Source: a virus
Virus record (IMG/VR): IMGVR_UViG_3300025652_000108
Coordinates: 1 to 52,339 of that record
Length of the DNA stretch: 52,339 bases
Strand: one strand, 5' to 3'
Both the position numbers and the translations under genes were made by a program. Every line of letters begins with the position of its first letter. Position 1 is the first letter of the stretch. Under the pieces are notes generated by a model that saw only the letters and a list, made by a program, of their open reading frames with translations, had not been told where the DNA came from and searched no databases. Below, one piece after another: positions 44,301-52,327 of this stretch.

Positions 44301-47300
44301 CGGGCCAACTTGGAAAATCACATCGCACGTGTATTTAACGCGACTGTCGAAGCATATAAGGCCCTCAAACCAGAGACTCAGGACCTGATCGGCAAGACGA
44401 TGCAGTATAACATCGCCGACATCAATTACCAGTTGTCATGGGACCAGCATACATGGCTGCAGGACGACCCGAATGCGGCCGATCTGCGTAAGGTCGTCAA
44501 CGAGGCAAACGCTGATTATCGGCGGCTAAAGCAGAAAGAGGGTGGGCGCGGCGCAAGGGTGTTGAATTCGTTCGCAGATGCCAACCGAACGATTGCACTT
44601 GGGTATCAGGCATCTGCGCTACATCAGATGATCCTGCGCGATGCGGCTGTCGGAGATGTGGCAGCTGCGAAACGGCGCATTGGTGAAGACCCAATATTTG
44701 AGCTCGTATCGCGCAAACGCCTAGCTGACCCACGTAAGATGGTTCCGTATTTAGAAAAGCGTCGAGATGAGCTCCTACAAAAAGCTGAGCAGGTATCAGC
44801 GCGTCGACGTGCGGATTCCGCAACGAACAACACACCGCTGACGTCCGTTACGAGCGAGCTAGAGCAGTTTATTCAGGAGCTCAAACCGCGGCTCGCCACA
44901 GAGGGGAATGTGCAGTATTTCCACGCGGGTCGCGTCGGAGATCACCGCCTCGGCTTCCGCATTCGCACGACCGAAACGGCGGACGGTCGGAGGGTTATTG
45001 ACCCGGTGGCGCGGGACGCAGTCGCGAAGGCGTACGCAGACGCCGACATTACCGCACCGGTGTTCGGGGGTCCAGCGGAGCCGAGTGTCGGTGCAAGCCC
45101 AACGACGAATAACACGTTTATGAAGTTTGAGACTCAGCGGGAGCAAGTCAAAGCGGAGCAGGTTGCGCGCCGTCTAATGGCTGACGGTGTACTAGAGTCG
45201 GACAGCGAGATCGCGGTCGGCTTCGACATGGATGGGGCGTTTAGTCCAGAGGAAGCCAGCCGGTGGTCTGCGGGTCTGACGGATTATATCAAGGCGAATA
45301 TGCTGCCCACAGCTGAGGAGGCGTCGACCATGTCCGCGACGCAGCTGGAGGCGGTTCGACGCGACGTGAATCTACACACCGGCCAAGTTCACCGTTATTT
45401 CTTGAACTCTCTACCTGTGTCTGCAGCTGTCAAACTTGAGCAGCGTCGCCGGGCAGTTGATGGTTATCAGCGCGATATGTTTCGCTCGTATGCTCATCGT
45501 GCGTTGGCTGGCGCACGAGGCATGGCCTCTTCGGGTACGGCGTACCAGCGCATGGAGGCCAATAACGCTATGGCGGCCGATATTCGTGACCTTGGCACGA
45601 TCTCTACGGCGGCAGGCGATGTGGCGAGTCCTCGTGCGAACGCGGCGCAAAAAGTTAAAAACGAGTTTGTTAAGCGGGAGGCTCAGCGCGCGGCTCGCGA
45701 AGAGATGCCGCTACTCGGTAAAGTTCGTGCCGTAAACCATGTGTTTTACCTCGGCCTGTCACCAGCGTACATGCTTTTGACGACGCTACAGGTACCGATT
45801 GTGGCGCTCCCGAAAATTGGTGCGGTGTATGGGTACGCCAAAACTGTAAACCAGCTGTCTACCGCTGTCCCTCTCGCGGGGCGCGTAGTGCGGGCCATGG
45901 TTAAGAACACAAACTTCGGTGAGGCGGGGTTTGCCACGCTTAACGAGCAATCCTTGCGCAACGAGGGTGTGACGGACCCAGCGGACATCCAGATGATTAT
46001 GGACCTGATGGACACTATGGCCATCGACATCGGCGCTCAGATTCGAGAGCTGGGCTCCGTAGCTTCCAACCAGCTGGAGAACGGCTTCGATAAAACGCTG
46101 CGTGTGGCCGGGGCCGCCGGCTTCTATAGCGAGGTGGCCGCACGTCTCACAACGGGTGTCGCGACTCACCGAATGGCACGAGAGCGCGGTATGACCGGTC
46201 AAGCGCTGATTCGTGAGGTGCGCGATAAGATTCACACCACGATGTTCGACTTCACACAGGAGAACGTAGGTCGCGCGACGGGGACAGAGGGCATCTTGGG
46301 GCGGGCTACTCCGCTGGCCGCGGCGTTCCAGCAATATAACTACCAGCTGCTATCCATGCTCTATACTGAGACGACCAACGCACTTCGTCTTAGCGATGCT
46401 ACTCCGGCCGAGGTGACGCAGGCTCGTAAGTTCTTGGCATGGCATGCAGGTATGGTGACGGCGCTCGCCGGAAGCATGGGCCTACCGTTTGCTGCGGTAA
46501 TTTCGCGGATCGCCGAGGAGGGTATGAACGCCCTGCGAGGGGATGAGGAGGAACCCATCAACATGGACCTGCTGTACCGCAACATGCTGGCGGATACGTT
46601 TGGCGCAGATGTAGGTGAGGTGCTGGCTCGTGGTCTGCCACGGGCGTTCGGCTTTGACCTGTCTACGCGGGTTGGGGAACAGCACGTCCTACCATTCAGC
46701 AAGTTCATTGAGGACCGCCGCGCGATTAAGGACGCGTTCCCCGACATGGCAGCACGGGCGTTCGGCGCTCCGGTTGGTATTCTGGTGGGTGGTGGCACGG
46801 CCGCAGAACGGATGGCGGATGGTGACTTACTAGGAGCCATGAAAGAGTCGTTGCCCATTGCCCTGCGTAACGTCGTGAAGGCGCTAGATATGGCAGATGG
46901 CGACTACACAAACACCAGTGGGCGTACGCTGCCGATCTCGCCTACAGGGCTCGACATCATGTACCAAGGTCTAGGTCTGTCACCGCAGCAGCGATCGGAG
47001 TATAACGAGTTTAACAACTACGAGCGCATTTTGACCGGTAAGGCGCAGCAGCGTAAACAGCTGATTACACGCCAGATCACGGCCGCGGTCCGAACAGGTG
47101 ATCGTGAGCTGCTGGGCGAGTGGCTCGACCGAGCCGGCGACTGGGATCAAAACAACCCGGGCAACCGGATTATGCCTACTCTGACTCGGACGGTAAAATC
47201 GCGTCTGCGGGGTGAGGCGGAGGCCGACGTCTTGAACGTGCCGTTGAACGCACGGACCAGCGATCCCGCGCTATTCGAGCGCCTTCGCGGCGCAAACTTC

Positions 47301-47303
47301 TAG
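41343..47303 (+). CDS. Giant internal virion (ejection) protein
   Basis: At 1,986 residues this is the largest gene. The first 320 residues have long Ala/Gly-rich hydrophobic stretches (TLAATAATGGVGALAAPAAAG and others) that could insert in membranes. A Gln/Glu/Pro-rich middle (about 330-640) includes coiled-coil segments, and a central Pro-rich part follows. The C-terminal third has MLLTTLQVPIVALPKIGAVYGYAKTVN, a NFGEAGFATLNEQSLRNEGVTD segment and TPLAAAFQQYNYQLLSMLYTETTNALR, which resembles the PLxRFG-type region of large podophage virion proteins. I see no lytic transglycosylase or RNA polymerase motif. It is probably carried in the head and ejected with the DNA. Confidence 0.7.
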   Translation: MADPLDFLRSDNAPRFEPYRGPLAAPSSVRASDDRPGVVGGGLRAGFNELQGLGGAAVSAVGKLTGAQGLEQWGATTAAKNFGEAQQFGRPDLEVAPWREGGASVLPWLGYQISKQVPTLVGTLAATAATGGVGALAAPAAAGAGRAAAAQALRAGATRSAAQSAARRAVVGSAVRRTSGGLAFGSGIGLGSMYNEALERGDPTRADALKAVALAPLYGATELVPDLLLGKVLAQGAKTVGRSATRAGITAAAQRVATGTALGAATEAPTEALQTVLENSFRPDLSQEEKSRRIVDAALTGAAVGGSLRGAASIRPLREKSPQDITDDEISQSVDGSLQPAAQTAPAEVTGEQLVEQALAREAQPDVQPVVGPQQAEQPEMFSRPEMPEAPRPFADYTPEQLEFTAQATLERQGQPDVPQQEREQAQQILGLIRDEVALRQEEQAAQTPEVPVTEVGEGPTLFEPEQVPQGTPAQIAEQRAVQEAQIAEEQAAREAPEIAAREEARLIEDAALGIANRGTVNQRQTGLAVNDQGQATVSPRADTRITKAAAERDRVRRQYRDLETLNPQQQARLERVESSVRDLNAERTVLQARADQVNNLLGQGEETINAIQEQRAAQVDVRQPAEVSAEIPSEDAGRRQVTPEEILDQAEIPRVVYRGGGQATFSDQPPADTEISVRGGEAGTSIPYGDLTNLSAVTKAVRAVGLGPAEARANAQAIVNAVKENGVEAISDFNTPALNMRISDPNFRAEAVPSIEQVVKVDRSFLTPDRQDVRQPSVQQDLANEGFRFAQVTTPQGDRFVELPQPTGAFRITGEQPAPTPERTQQAQARLAQTPLDRPQYTIPPASKVTPAEVKQPVPFNQPGPGVTDIPAAPSFKADGTQKTMADVRAEAAENPSSVYNAMETDPGTKVDVPNSPQKDADALKTVGEKIEEGVRRLGRTSLERLHPTLQDFVLYAQDKRSIIRQAKGLFPSGGLEQLQEAGDVRANLENHIARVFNATVEAYKALKPETQDLIGKTMQYNIADINYQLSWDQHTWLQDDPNAADLRKVVNEANADYRRLKQKEGGRGARVLNSFADANRTIALGYQASALHQMILRDAAVGDVAAAKRRIGEDPIFELVSRKRLADPRKMVPYLEKRRDELLQKAEQVSARRRADSATNNTPLTSVTSELEQFIQELKPRLATEGNVQYFHAGRVGDHRLGFRIRTTETADGRRVIDPVARDAVAKAYADADITAPVFGGPAEPSVGASPTTNNTFMKFETQREQVKAEQVARRLMADGVLESDSEIAVGFDMDGAFSPEEASRWSAGLTDYIKANMLPTAEEASTMSATQLEAVRRDVNLHTGQVHRYFLNSLPVSAAVKLEQRRRAVDGYQRDMFRSYAHRALAGARGMASSGTAYQRMEANNAMAADIRDLGTISTAAGDVASPRANAAQKVKNEFVKREAQRAAREEMPLLGKVRAVNHVFYLGLSPAYMLLTTLQVPIVALPKIGAVYGYAKTVNQLSTAVPLAGRVVRAMVKNTNFGEAGFATLNEQSLRNEGVTDPADIQMIMDLMDTMAIDIGAQIRELGSVASNQLENGFDKTLRVAGAAGFYSEVAARLTTGVATHRMARERGMTGQALIREVRDKIHTTMFDFTQENVGRATGTEGILGRATPLAAAFQQYNYQLLSMLYTETTNALRLSDATPAEVTQARKFLAWHAGMVTALAGSMGLPFAAVISRIAEEGMNALRGDEEEPINMDLLYRNMLADTFGADVGEVLARGLPRAFGFDLSTRVGEQHVLPFSKFIEDRRAIKDAFPDMAARAFGAPVGILVGGGTAAERMADGDLLGAMKESLPIALRNVVKALDMADGDYTNTSGRTLPISPTGLDIMYQGLGLSPQQRSEYNEFNNYERILTGKAQQRKQLITRQITAAVRTGDRELLGEWLDRAGDWDQNNPGNRIMPTLTRTVKSRLRGEAEADVLNVPLNARTSDPALFERLRGANF

Positions 47304-47317
47304 AGGGGCTAACGATT

Positions 47318-48370
47318 ATGGTAAGATTCGTAGATCGCGCGCAAGTGACTACCACGTCGGCCGGAACGGGGGACATCATCCTCGGCTCAGCGCGGCCGGG
47401 GTATCAGTCGTTCGTGGCAGCAGGTGTGCAGGACGGAGACACTGTACGGTACGTAATCGAGGACGGTGAGCAGTGGGAGATTGGTCTCGGTGTTTATACT
47501 GTCGCCGACAACCGCTTGGCCCGAAGTGCGACGGAGAGCAGCAACGCGGGTGAGCTTGTAGTTTTGAGTGGTCAGCCTGCGGTCGTGTATGTAACAGCGG
47601 CGGCGGTAGACATCGCGCAGCTGAACGCGCCGGCCCAGTTTACGTCTGTGCAGCTGACGGGGGGTACCGGAGATCAAGGCACCATCACGTGGAACGCGGA
47701 CCTTGAGACACTCGACGTTATTCAAAACGGCGCCATATTACCGCTAGGGCAAGAGACCCAGATTCATGTGCGCAACAATACAGGTGCACCTATCCCGAAA
47801 GGTGCGGCAGTCCGCGCAACAGGCGCGCTTGGGAACTCAGGCCGCATCACGGTCGACCTCATGGTCGCCGACGGTTCTGTGCCGGCCCGCTTTTTCCTCG
47901 GGATTTCGGACGAAGAGATCGCCGCGGACACTGACGGTAAGGTCGTCACGTTCGGTAAGATCAAAGGCGTCAACACTTCCGTTTACGCGGATGGAACGGT
48001 TCTTTGGCTGGACCCCGCAGCACTCGGTGGGTTTACCGAGGTTGAACCGAGCGCACCCAACCTGAAGATTGCCGCAGCGTTCGTCGTCTCAGGGAAAAAC
48101 AACGGCGTACTCATGGTGCGAGTCGACCACGGTAGTCGGTTGTTCGACGCCCACGACGTGGAAATTTCTACCCCTGCGGATGGAGATGTACTCTCGTGGG
48201 ATGAATCAAACACTCGTTGGACCAATTACACCCTCAGCACGCGCAACCTAACAGATATTGACGTATCGGGGCAGACAAACGGTAGTGTGTTGGTGTATAA
48301 CGGTACCACGTCAAAATTTGAGGCCACGGTTAGCCTCGCGGACCAGATCATCGTAGGAGGCTTTTACTGA
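47318..48370 (+). CDS. Tail-fibre type protein
   Basis: This 350-residue protein begins with a beta-rich domain (MVRFVDRAQVTTTSAGTGDIILGSARPGYQSFVAAGVQDGDTV) typical of phage fibre attachment domains, continues with TWNADLETLDVIQNGAILPLGQETQIHVRNNTG and IPKGAAVRATGA segments, and ends with several Asp/Asn/Gly-rich strands. Such proteins form tail spikes or fibres that contact the host surface. Its stop overlaps the next ATG (TGATG). GAGGGGCTAACGATT precedes the start. Confidence 0.7.
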   Translation: MVRFVDRAQVTTTSAGTGDIILGSARPGYQSFVAAGVQDGDTVRYVIEDGEQWEIGLGVYTVADNRLARSATESSNAGELVVLSGQPAVVYVTAAAVDIAQLNAPAQFTSVQLTGGTGDQGTITWNADLETLDVIQNGAILPLGQETQIHVRNNTGAPIPKGAAVRATGALGNSGRITVDLMVADGSVPARFFLGISDEEIAADTDGKVVTFGKIKGVNTSVYADGTVLWLDPAALGGFTEVEPSAPNLKIAAAFVVSGKNNGVLMVRVDHGSRLFDAHDVEISTPADGDVLSWDESNTRWTNYTLSTRNLTDIDVSGQTNGSVLVYNGTTSKFEATVSLADQIIVGGFY

Positions 48371-49260
48371 TGGCTACACGTATCATTCTGCTGAAAAGCA
48401 GTACAGCCGGGGCAGCACCACTGGCCGGGAATCTCGAGCAGGGTGAGGTCGCACTAAATCTCGCGGATCGCAAGCTCTACACGAAAGACAACAGCAACAA
48501 TGTTGTGCCGATCGGTGCAGCGTTCGTCGGCCCGACTGCTCCAAGTGCGCCAGCGGAAGGCGATTTGTGGTATGATGCGACGAATGATTTGCTCAAGTCC
48601 TACAACGGCACGACGTGGTCACCCACAGGTTACACGACGCTCGCCGAATTCGGTATCACCGCGACCGCGGCGGAGCTGAATTTTGTCGACGGTGTAACAA
48701 GTGGTATTCAAGCCCAGTTAGACGGTAAGGCTGCCAGTGTTCACACACACGTGATCGCGGACGTCACAGATTTCACAGACAACTCTACGAACTGGGACAC
48801 AGCATTCAGCTGGGGCGACCACGCGCTTGCGGGGTATCTCACCGAGGCAGGGGTAGAGGCGGATACGCTTGAAACTGTCACTGCGCGTGGGGCGACCACT
48901 CCGACAGCGGTGAGCTTTACCAGTGCCGCATCTTCGACAACCACGACCACAGGTGCGGTTGTAATCACCGGCGGTCTGGGGGTCGGTGAAAACCTGAACG
49001 TCGGTGGCAACGCCATTATCACCGGTGATCTTACCGTTAACGGCACGACAACCTCGGTAAATTCTAACGAGGTAAACATTGGCGACGCCATCATCCTTTT
49101 GAATGCGGATGAGGCAGGTACACCGTCCCAGAGCGCGGGTATCGAGATTGAGCGTGGGACCTCCGCGAACGTATCGTTCCTGTGGGACGAGTCTGCCGGC
49201 CAGTGGTCACTGGGGGGTGAGACACTAGGTGACGTTACGATCGACGGTGGGACCTACTGA
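48370..49260 (+). CDS. Tail-fibre protein with virion-attachment domain
   Basis: This 296-residue protein starts with the pattern IILLKSSTAGAAPLAGNLEQGEVALNLADRKLYTKDNSNNVV, which is like the N-terminal attachment domain of phage fibres and of the Mtd-type tropism determinants. It continues with a TDNSTNWDTAFSWGDHALAGYL element shared with the fibre at 49.7 kb, then long beta-helix-like strands (AVVITGGLGVGENLNVGGNAIITGDLTVNGTT). Host-recognition function is inferred from architecture. A terminator-like hairpin and a promoter candidate follow. Confidence 0.7.
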   Translation: MATRIILLKSSTAGAAPLAGNLEQGEVALNLADRKLYTKDNSNNVVPIGAAFVGPTAPSAPAEGDLWYDATNDLLKSYNGTTWSPTGYTTLAEFGITATAAELNFVDGVTSGIQAQLDGKAASVHTHVIADVTDFTDNSTNWDTAFSWGDHALAGYLTEAGVEADTLETVTARGATTPTAVSFTSAASSTTTTTGAVVITGGLGVGENLNVGGNAIITGDLTVNGTTTSVNSNEVNIGDAIILLNADEAGTPSQSAGIEIERGTSANVSFLWDESAGQWSLGGETLGDVTIDGGTY

Positions 49261-49263
49261 TAA

Positions 49264-49292
49264 TTGACCTGTTTGAGGGTGTGTGCAATAAT
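49264..49292 (+). promoter_or_regulatory. Promoter before the 49337 fibre genes
   Basis: TTGACC (49264-49269), 17-base spacer and AATAAT (49287-49292), four bases after the previous stop. Transcription would start close to 49299, inside the hairpin below. Confidence 0.6.
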
Positions 49293-49296
49293 GTAG

Positions 49297-49316
49297 GGGC
49301 CGCTCCATAGCGGCCC
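49297..49316 (+). terminator. Hairpin between two fibre genes
   Basis: Perfect 8-bp stem GGGCCGCT / AGCGGCCC with a CCAT loop, followed by TTCGT. It overlaps the predicted start site of the promoter at 49264, so it may end the upstream transcript while the promoter restarts it. Confidence 0.55.
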
Positions 49317-49336
49317 TTCGTATGTGAGGACGCCCG

Positions 49337-49738
49337 ATGGCTGCAAAGATTATTCTAAAGAAGTCGGCGTTAGCGTCGGCGGTGCCTTCGGCGGCCACGC
49401 TTGAGCCCGGCGAACTCGCGATTAACTTGGCGGATCGCACGCTGTACAGCAAAGATACCGGCGGTACGGTCTTCTCGTTGGTCGCTGGCGGTTCATACAG
49501 TAACGCTGAAGTTGATGCGCACCTGAACACAGCCGCCGCGACCGAGGGTCAGGTTCTGTCGTGGGATGGCGCAGATTACGCGTGGGTGGCTGCCGCGGTA
49601 GGGACAGCGGTTGCCCGAACTGTAGACGGCGGCGCTTCTTCGACCGTGTTTCTATCGTCGCAAACCATAGACGGTGGGTTAGCGGCGTCCACATATACAT
49701 CAGATCAAACAATTAACGGAGGCGGGGCGGATGGCTGA
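49337..49738 (+). CDS. Short fibre-attachment protein
   Basis: This 133-residue protein repeats the start of its upstream neighbour (MAAKIILKKSALASAVPSAATLEPGELAINLADRTLYSKD), so it is a paralogous attachment domain with little else. The rest is a Gly/Ser/Thr-rich strand repeat (DGGASSTVFLSSQTIDGG, YTSDQTINGGGADG). The stop overlaps the next ATG by eight bases. It may serve as an adaptor between the virion and a longer fibre, or be a short fibre in its own right. It has its own promoter candidate upstream. Confidence 0.65.
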   Translation: MAAKIILKKSALASAVPSAATLEPGELAINLADRTLYSKDTGGTVFSLVAGGSYSNAEVDAHLNTAAATEGQVLSWDGADYAWVAAAVGTAVARTVDGGASSTVFLSSQTIDGGLAASTYTSDQTINGGGADG

Positions 49739-52091
49739 TCGCATACAACTACGTCGTGACGTTGCGGCAAACTGGACCAGTGTGAACCCCACGCTTGCAC
49801 AAGGCGAGTTCGGCTATGAAACGGATACGAGCAAGCTAAAGTTCGGTGATGGTGTGACCGCGTGGGCCAGTTTGGCGTACTTTAGCCTGAACATCGACGA
49901 GATTGCAGGCTTCACCGACAACTCCACGGACTGGGACACGGCGTTCGGCTGGGGTGACCACGCACTGGCCGGGTACGCGGCAAGCGTACACACCCACGTC
50001 ATCGCGGACATCACGGACTTCACCGATAACTCCACGGACTGGGACACGGCGTTCGGCTGGGGTGACCACGCGCTGGCTGGCTACGCGACGACGGTTGATG
50101 TGGCCGCTGCCAATTACGCGACTGAAACGTACGTCGACACGGCGGTAGCTACTCTTGTCGACACCGCGCCAGCTGCTCTGGATACGCTGAACGAGCTGGC
50201 CGCTGCTCTGGGCGACGATCCAAATTTCGCTACGACGGTCACGAACAACATTGCCACAAAAGTGTCGAAAGCCGGCGATACAATGACCGGTGATTTGACG
50301 GTGCCTAACGTCGTCACAGCTGGACTGGTTGACGGTCGAGATGTGTCAGTGGACGGTGCGAAGTTAGATGGTATCGAGGTAGGCGCGGACGTCACGGACG
50401 CAGCAAATGTCGAGCCGTTGGTAGATACCCACTTGAACGTCGGCACGGCCACTACGGGTCAAGTGTTATCGTGGGACGGTGCGGACTATGACTGGGTGGT
50501 AGCAGGTGGCTCCGCGGATGGTGCCGTCGGCACAATTACGGCTGGCGACGTGGACCTGTCCACAGGTACCGTATTTGCTGATGCGCCCTCAGCGAATGTG
50601 ACGTACACGTTCAGCAACCCGCCAGCAGCAGGCATAGGGTATAGCTTTACGCTCCGTGTTTTGGGTGGGGAGGACGCCTCTACATACGACATTGCTAACG
50701 CTGTAAACGATGGCGTCACTTTCAATACATACGCTCAGGATAGGTCCACTCAAGGGTTCGTATTCAGCCCCGACGGCAAGAAAATCTACGTTATCGGCCT
50801 TGTTACCAATACGGTGTTCCAATACTCACTGAGCAGCCCGTTTGACCTAAGCACTGCTTCTTATGATGGTGTCAGTTTTGTTGTCTCTGGTCAGGACACA
50901 TCATGTCGTAGTCTAGCCTTCAGCGGTGATGGTACAAAAATGTATGTGCTTGGTGTCGATTCAGACGCAGTACATCAATACACATTGTCTACAGGGTTTG
51001 ACCTCAGTACGGCGACCTATGACAGTGTTAGTTTCAGTGTCAGTGCACAAGCGACCGGTGCCCAGACTGTGACTATTAGTCCCGACGGCACTAAGATGCA
51101 CATTGTTGGCCCCATCTCAGACTCCGTGCATCAGTACACGTTGTCCACAGGGTTTGACCTTAGCACGGCGGCATATGACACTAGCTTTAGCGTCGCAGCG
51201 CAAGAGTCGACAGCGTATGGTCTTGGTTTTAGCGCTGACGGAACGAGCATGTTTATCGTTGGCCGAGACGATGGCGACCGCATTTGGCAATATACGCTGA
51301 CAACTGCCTTCGACATCAGCACTGCGTCTTATGCGAACATCGCGTTTTATATGTACCCCCCGGTTATTAGGGGCGTGGCTGTACAATTTAGCGCGGACGG
51401 CAAGAAGATGTTCGTGTTCGATATTTGGAATAATGACATTTACCAGTTTACAGTGAGTGTAAGCAATATAGTGTTCACCTTCGACTACCCTGCATCGGTA
51501 GACTGGTTTGGGTACGAAGCACCGGCGGACCCGACCCCGGGTGTGACAGATATTCTGGAGTTTTTTACGGACGATGGGGGTGCGACATACTACGGGTCAC
51601 TCATTTACTCCACTGACTCGTCTAAAACCGTCGTGCGGTCGTCTAATCTGGCGACGGTGGCCACTTCGGGCAGCTACAACGATCTGGCCAACCTGCCTAC
51701 ACTCGCGACGGTGGCCACTTCGGGCAGCTACAACGATCTGGCCAACCTGCCTACAATCGCGGGAGACAACCCAACCTTCGTGTCCCTCTCGGTTACGGGC
51801 TCGATTACCGAAAATGTGCATACCCTTACCGGTACCGCTGTGGCGTTAGACCCATCGAACGGCACAATTCAAGCACACACCCTGACCGACGCAACTACAT
51901 ACACGGACAGCTTGGCGTCGGGTCAGAGCATTACGTTGGTCATCCCCGGTACCGCGAACACCGTGACATGGCCCACTGACAAGTGGCTGGGTGGTGTTGC
52001 GCCGACACTGGATGCAACGAACGATAACATCGTATCGCTCTTTAAGATCGGGACCACGCTGTACGGCAGCAGCCTCGGGGTGTTTAGCTGA
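49731..52091 (+). CDS. Tail fibre with beta-propeller region
   Basis: This 786-residue protein has an N-terminal attachment motif (MADRIQLRRDVAANWTSVNPTLAQGEFGYETDTSKLKFGDG), then two copies of TDNSTDWDTAFGWGDHALAG, an Ala/Val-rich region and, at about residues 340-580, five propeller-blade-like repeats centred on F(S/I)xDG(T/K)KM(Y/F)V(L/I)G and FDLSTA(S/T)YD. A C-terminal fibre-like part contains a duplicated ATVATSGSYNDLANLPT element and ends in beta strands (VTWPTDKWLGGVAPTLDA). Propeller domains in fibres usually bind sugars or proteins on the host. Receptor-binding is inferred from architecture and repetition. Confidence 0.7.
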   Translation: MADRIQLRRDVAANWTSVNPTLAQGEFGYETDTSKLKFGDGVTAWASLAYFSLNIDEIAGFTDNSTDWDTAFGWGDHALAGYAASVHTHVIADITDFTDNSTDWDTAFGWGDHALAGYATTVDVAAANYATETYVDTAVATLVDTAPAALDTLNELAAALGDDPNFATTVTNNIATKVSKAGDTMTGDLTVPNVVTAGLVDGRDVSVDGAKLDGIEVGADVTDAANVEPLVDTHLNVGTATTGQVLSWDGADYDWVVAGGSADGAVGTITAGDVDLSTGTVFADAPSANVTYTFSNPPAAGIGYSFTLRVLGGEDASTYDIANAVNDGVTFNTYAQDRSTQGFVFSPDGKKIYVIGLVTNTVFQYSLSSPFDLSTASYDGVSFVVSGQDTSCRSLAFSGDGTKMYVLGVDSDAVHQYTLSTGFDLSTATYDSVSFSVSAQATGAQTVTISPDGTKMHIVGPISDSVHQYTLSTGFDLSTAAYDTSFSVAAQESTAYGLGFSADGTSMFIVGRDDGDRIWQYTLTTAFDISTASYANIAFYMYPPVIRGVAVQFSADGKKMFVFDIWNNDIYQFTVSVSNIVFTFDYPASVDWFGYEAPADPTPGVTDILEFFTDDGGATYYGSLIYSTDSSKTVVRSSNLATVATSGSYNDLANLPTLATVATSGSYNDLANLPTIAGDNPTFVSLSVTGSITENVHTLTGTAVALDPSNGTIQAHTLTDATTYTDSLASGQSITLVIPGTANTVTWPTDKWLGGVAPTLDATNDNIVSLFKIGTTLYGSSLGVFS
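49911..50087 (+). repeat. Two 69-bp repeats, 108 bp apart, in the fibre gene
   Basis: 49911-49979 and 50019-50087 encode nearly the same 23-residue element (TDNSTDWDTAFGWGDHALAG). A diverged copy is in the upstream fibre gene at about 48771-48839. Confidence 0.85.
51651..51758 (+). repeat. Tandem 54-bp duplication in the fibre gene
   Basis: 51651-51704 and 51705-51758 differ at one base and give two copies of an 18-residue element (ATVATSGSYNDLANLPTL/I). The period is in frame. Confidence 0.9.
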
Positions 52092-52315
52092 TGCCGCTGT
52101 TGCGCAATGTAGGGCAGATGGCGGCAGCGTATAACGTCGCGTCTAACGCCGCTTCAAGCCCGGGCACCGAACCTTACGCGCTCTCGGCGGAGGATTTCCT
52201 ATTTGATGCAACTGTGATAAGTTCGATGTATCAAGACCCGTTTCAGGAGACAGTTGTTTCTGTCAGCTCTGACCTTGTGAGTTATATGAAAGATCAGGCG
52301 ATTAGCACTGGCTAA
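52091..52315 (+). CDS. Small protein after the fibre gene
   Basis: This 74-residue protein starts in a TGATG overlap with the fibre gene stop. It reads MPLLRNVGQMAAAYNVASNA, then an acidic segment ALSAEDFLFDATVISSMYQD and a C-terminal helix SSDLVSYMKDQAIST. It is probably helical, with no signal peptide and no recognised motif. A fibre chaperone or small adaptor is possible from position, but nothing in the sequence proves it. Confidence 0.5.
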   Translation: MPLLRNVGQMAAAYNVASNAASSPGTEPYALSAEDFLFDATVISSMYQDPFQETVVSVSSDLVSYMKDQAISTG

Positions 52316-52327
52316 GGAGAAAGAACT

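Noticed and set aside
48370-52091. Diversity-generating retroelement
   Set aside because: The attachment domain resembles Mtd proteins, but there is no reverse transcriptase or template repeat in the window.
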